Below, piece by piece: positions 23,803-25,217 of a stretch of DNA of 25,217 nucleotides. The stretch spans positions 1 to 25,217 of the forward strand of contig CAVCPW010000104.1 of the NCBI GenBank assembly GCA_963604075.1, read 5' to 3'. This DNA comes from Anthropogastromicrobium sp963604075. GTDB lineage: Bacteria; Bacillota; Clostridia; Lachnospirales; Lachnospiraceae. Below the pieces are notes generated by a model. The model worked only from the letters and a program-made list of their open reading frames with translations, was not told where the DNA came from and did not search any database. A program made the translations under genes and the position numbers. Within the stretch, counting starts at the first letter, position 1, and each line of letters opens with the position of its first letter.

Positions 23803-23829
23803 TAAAAGAAAGATTAAGGGAGAAAAAAC

Positions 23830-24876
23830 ATGAAACAGTATATTGATTACATCATGGAACAACTTGAAAAGCTGATGGCAATCGACAGCCCATCCGGTTT
23901 TACTGAAAAAGTGACTGACTATCTGTTAGAGGAGTATGCTCGTCTTGGCTACAGTGCAAAGCGCACCGTTAAGGGCGGCGTAGTTGCAGAGATTGGCGGT
24001 GAGGGTGATCCGATTCTTGTAATGGCTCATGTTGATACACTCGGTGCCGTTGTCGCAGAGATTAAGGGAAATGGTCGCTTACGCCTGTCCCCGGTCGGTG
24101 GCTTTAATGCAAACAACGCTGAAGCACACAACTGCCGCGTTTACACCTACGATGGTCAGATTTACGATGGAACCATTCAGTTAGAGGATGCTTCTCTTCA
24201 CGTAAATAAGGAATATTCTACAACACAGCGTACTTTCCAGTCTGTTGAAGTTGTTCTGGATGAGCCTGTCACCTCCAAGGATGATGTAAAGGCACTCGGC
24301 ATCACAAACGGCTGCTTTGTCTGTGCAGACCCAAATCTTGTTGTCACCAACTCCGGCTACATCAAGAGCCGTTTTCTCGATGACAAGTTAAGCGCTGCTA
24401 TCTTACTTGGCTATGCAAAATATATCAGTGAAAACAACATCACACCGCTTCGCAAGGTTTATCAGCATATGACTGTATTCGAGGAGGTTGGTCACGGCGC
24501 ATGTGCTTCCATCCCGGAGGATGTCACCGAACTTCTTTCTGTTGATATGGGCTGCGTGGGAAATGGCCTTGAGTGTACCGAACGCCAGGTATCCATCTGC
24601 GCAAAGGACGGCCACGGTCCTTACAACTATCAGGTAACAACTGGTCTTGTCGCTGCTGCAAAGAAAGTTGATGTAGACTACGCCGTTGACATCTACCCAT
24701 TCTATGGCTCCGATGCTGATGCTGCTCTCAGTGCTGGAAAAGATGCCCGCCACGGTCTGATCGGTGCCGGTGTTTACGCTTCCCACGGATATGAACGTTC
24801 CCACAAGGATGGCGTCGTAAACACCTTCCGTCTACTGTGTTCCTACTTAAACGGTGACGCACCAAAAATGAACTAA
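23830..24876 (+). CDS. M42-family metallo-aminopeptidase
   Basis: A 348-residue cytoplasmic, probably oligomeric di-zinc aminopeptidase of the PepA/FrvX/YsdC group (sometimes annotated as glutamyl aminopeptidase or endoglucanase M). Ligands and catalytic residues are in the expected order: H67-V-D69 (MAHVDTLG), D184-D185 (FLDDKLSA), catalytic E218 with E219 (FEEVGHG), D239 (SVDMG) and H319 (SHGYERSH). It trims peptides taken up or released in the cell. AGGGAG lies eight bases before the ATG. It diverges from the beta-glucuronidase operon and has no partner gene. Length is typical of the family. Confidence 0.94.
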   Translation: MKQYIDYIMEQLEKLMAIDSPSGFTEKVTDYLLEEYARLGYSAKRTVKGGVVAEIGGEGDPILVMAHVDTLGAVVAEIKGNGRLRLSPVGGFNANNAEAHNCRVYTYDGQIYDGTIQLEDASLHVNKEYSTTQRTFQSVEVVLDEPVTSKDDVKALGITNGCFVCADPNLVVTNSGYIKSRFLDDKLSAAILLGYAKYISENNITPLRKVYQHMTVFEEVGHGACASIPEDVTELLSVDMGCVGNGLECTERQVSICAKDGHGPYNYQVTTGLVAAAKKVDVDYAVDIYPFYGSDADAALSAGKDARHGLIGAGVYASHGYERSHKDGVVNTFRLLCSYLNGDAPKMN

Positions 24877-24889
24877 AAAATGATTATCG

Positions 24890-24914
24890 AGTAGGGGGAG
24901 ATTTGCTCTCCCCT
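24890..24914. other. GC-rich hairpin after the M42 gene, possible group II intron scar
   Basis: GGGGAGA (24895-24901) pairs with TCTCCCC (24907-24913) around TTTGC. There is no T-run, so it is a poor terminator. On the minus strand, the sequence around it (TGTGAGAGGGGAG...CTACTCGAT) resembles, from memory, a conserved stretch of bacterial group II introns. With the adjacent transposase fragment this hints at a mobile-element scar. Low confidence. Confidence 0.3.
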
Positions 24915-24924
24915 CTCACACCAC

Positions 24925-25146
24925 CATTTCACCAGTCCGAAGTATACAAAACTCTTTTTTGATGCCGGTTCAAGAATCAGTATGGATCATCGCGGCAGAG
25001 CCTATGACAATATCTTCGTAGAACGATTATGGCGAACAGTAAAATATGAGGATGTTTATCCACACGCCTACAAGACACCAAGGGAGTCTCGCATCGGCAT
25101 AAACAGCTTTCTTACTTACTATAATCATGACCGGCTGTTGTGGTAA
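24925..25146 (+). pseudogene. IS3-family transposase fragment (rve/DDE domain, C-terminal part)
   Basis: A 73-codon open stretch without a start reads HFTSPKYTKLFFDAG, then ISMDHRGRAYDNIFVERLWR, then TVKYEDVYPHAYKTPRE and SFLTYYNHDR, ending at TAA 25144-25146. This matches the end of IS3-group OrfB integrases, including the conserved E of the DDE triad in NIFVERLWR. The first Asp residues of the domain and the usual RPHQSL...TP end are missing: after HDR the frame breaks to LLW and stop. It is a dead remnant. Confidence 0.85.
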
Positions 25147-25201
25147 ATTATAGTGGTAACAACCCGACCTAATAAGATATAATCTTAGGAGGAAATGAGG
25201 T

Positions 25202-25217
25202 ATGACACAAATGAATC
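25202..25217 (+). CDS. Start of an unidentified gene (partial, five codons visible)
   Basis: ATG at 25202 with a perfect AGGAGG nine bases upstream (25187-25192) opens MTQMN before the window ends. A TATAAT (25178-25183) just ahead could be its -10, though it lies very close to the ribosome site. The protein cannot be identified; another transposase is possible given the neighbourhood. Confidence 0.5.

Larger units (their letters stand above)
23570..23829. other. Gene-free stretch with hairpin and dispersed repeat
   Basis: No convincing gene. A hairpin with a 9-bp interrupted stem (CCACGcCCAT with ATGGaCGTGG, 23649-23684) is followed by GC-rich sequence unlike the surrounding AT-rich DNA, then copy 2 of the 46-bp repeat (23742-23787). 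Local composition and structure suggest a small mobile-element relic or an uncharacterised structured RNA. The M42 peptidase promoter should also lie here. Confidence 0.4.

Overview
The window looks like chromosomal DNA of a low-GC Gram-positive gut anaerobe, most likely a Lachnospiraceae-type Clostridium (inference). The reasons are AT-rich intergenic DNA, GGAGG-type ribosome binding sites, sigma-A-type -35/-10 boxes, many Rho-independent hairpins, and protein families typical of that group (non-canonical arabinose-isomerase-like enzyme, GH2 beta-glucuronidase, Ugp-type importer, heterodimeric ABC exporter, M42 peptidase). No rRNA, tRNA or CRISPR array was seen.

Layout. 1-792 (-): 5' part of a zinc-ribbon membrane protein with a repetitive Thr/Glu/Pro tail. 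1045-4038: an arabinose/fucose-isomerase-family enzyme (-) diverging from an AraC regulator (+). Their control region and the first part of the regulator gene are present as a perfect 408-bp tandem duplication (2471-2878 and 2879-3286), leaving a truncated regulator copy between the two genes. 4120-5421 (-): a membrane-anchored DUF885-like protein that appears to lack the metal motif. 5707-7701 (+): methionyl-tRNA synthetase.

7886-14248 (-): a complete glycerophosphodiester/glycerol-3-phosphate uptake locus in the order ATPase (ugpC), permeases (ugpA, ugpE), binding protein (ugpB), glycerophosphodiesterase (ugpQ), HAD-IIA phosphatase. The import genes are tightly spaced or overlapping. ugpB sits behind a 319-bp gap that contains a dispersed repeat, and ugpQ-HAD probably has its own extended -10 promoter just before a hairpin. 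Together they would import glycerophosphodiesters or G3P, hydrolyse the diesters and perhaps dephosphorylate the product.

14489-17032: an SGNH/sialate-O-acetylesterase-like enzyme (+), a NodB-type polysaccharide deacetylase (-) and a small CX5R tyrosine-phosphatase-like protein (-). 17052-17837: decayed genes, namely a frameshifted minus-strand coding remnant and a Gln-Gly-repeat ORF interrupted by an in-frame TAA. 17991-23375 (-): beta-glucuronidase followed by a two-gene heterodimeric ABC exporter, probably one operon. 23830-24876 (+): M42 aminopeptidase. 24890-25217: a mobile-element scar with a broken IS3-type transposase fragment, then the first codons of another gene running off the window.

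Most notable: the perfect 408-bp promoter/regulator duplication, the DUF885-like putative pseudo-enzyme, a 46-bp dispersed structured repeat at two distant sites, the nonsense-interrupted Gln-Gly repeat gene, and a low-complexity insertion in the glucuronidase. I did not find a clearly new multi-gene system.
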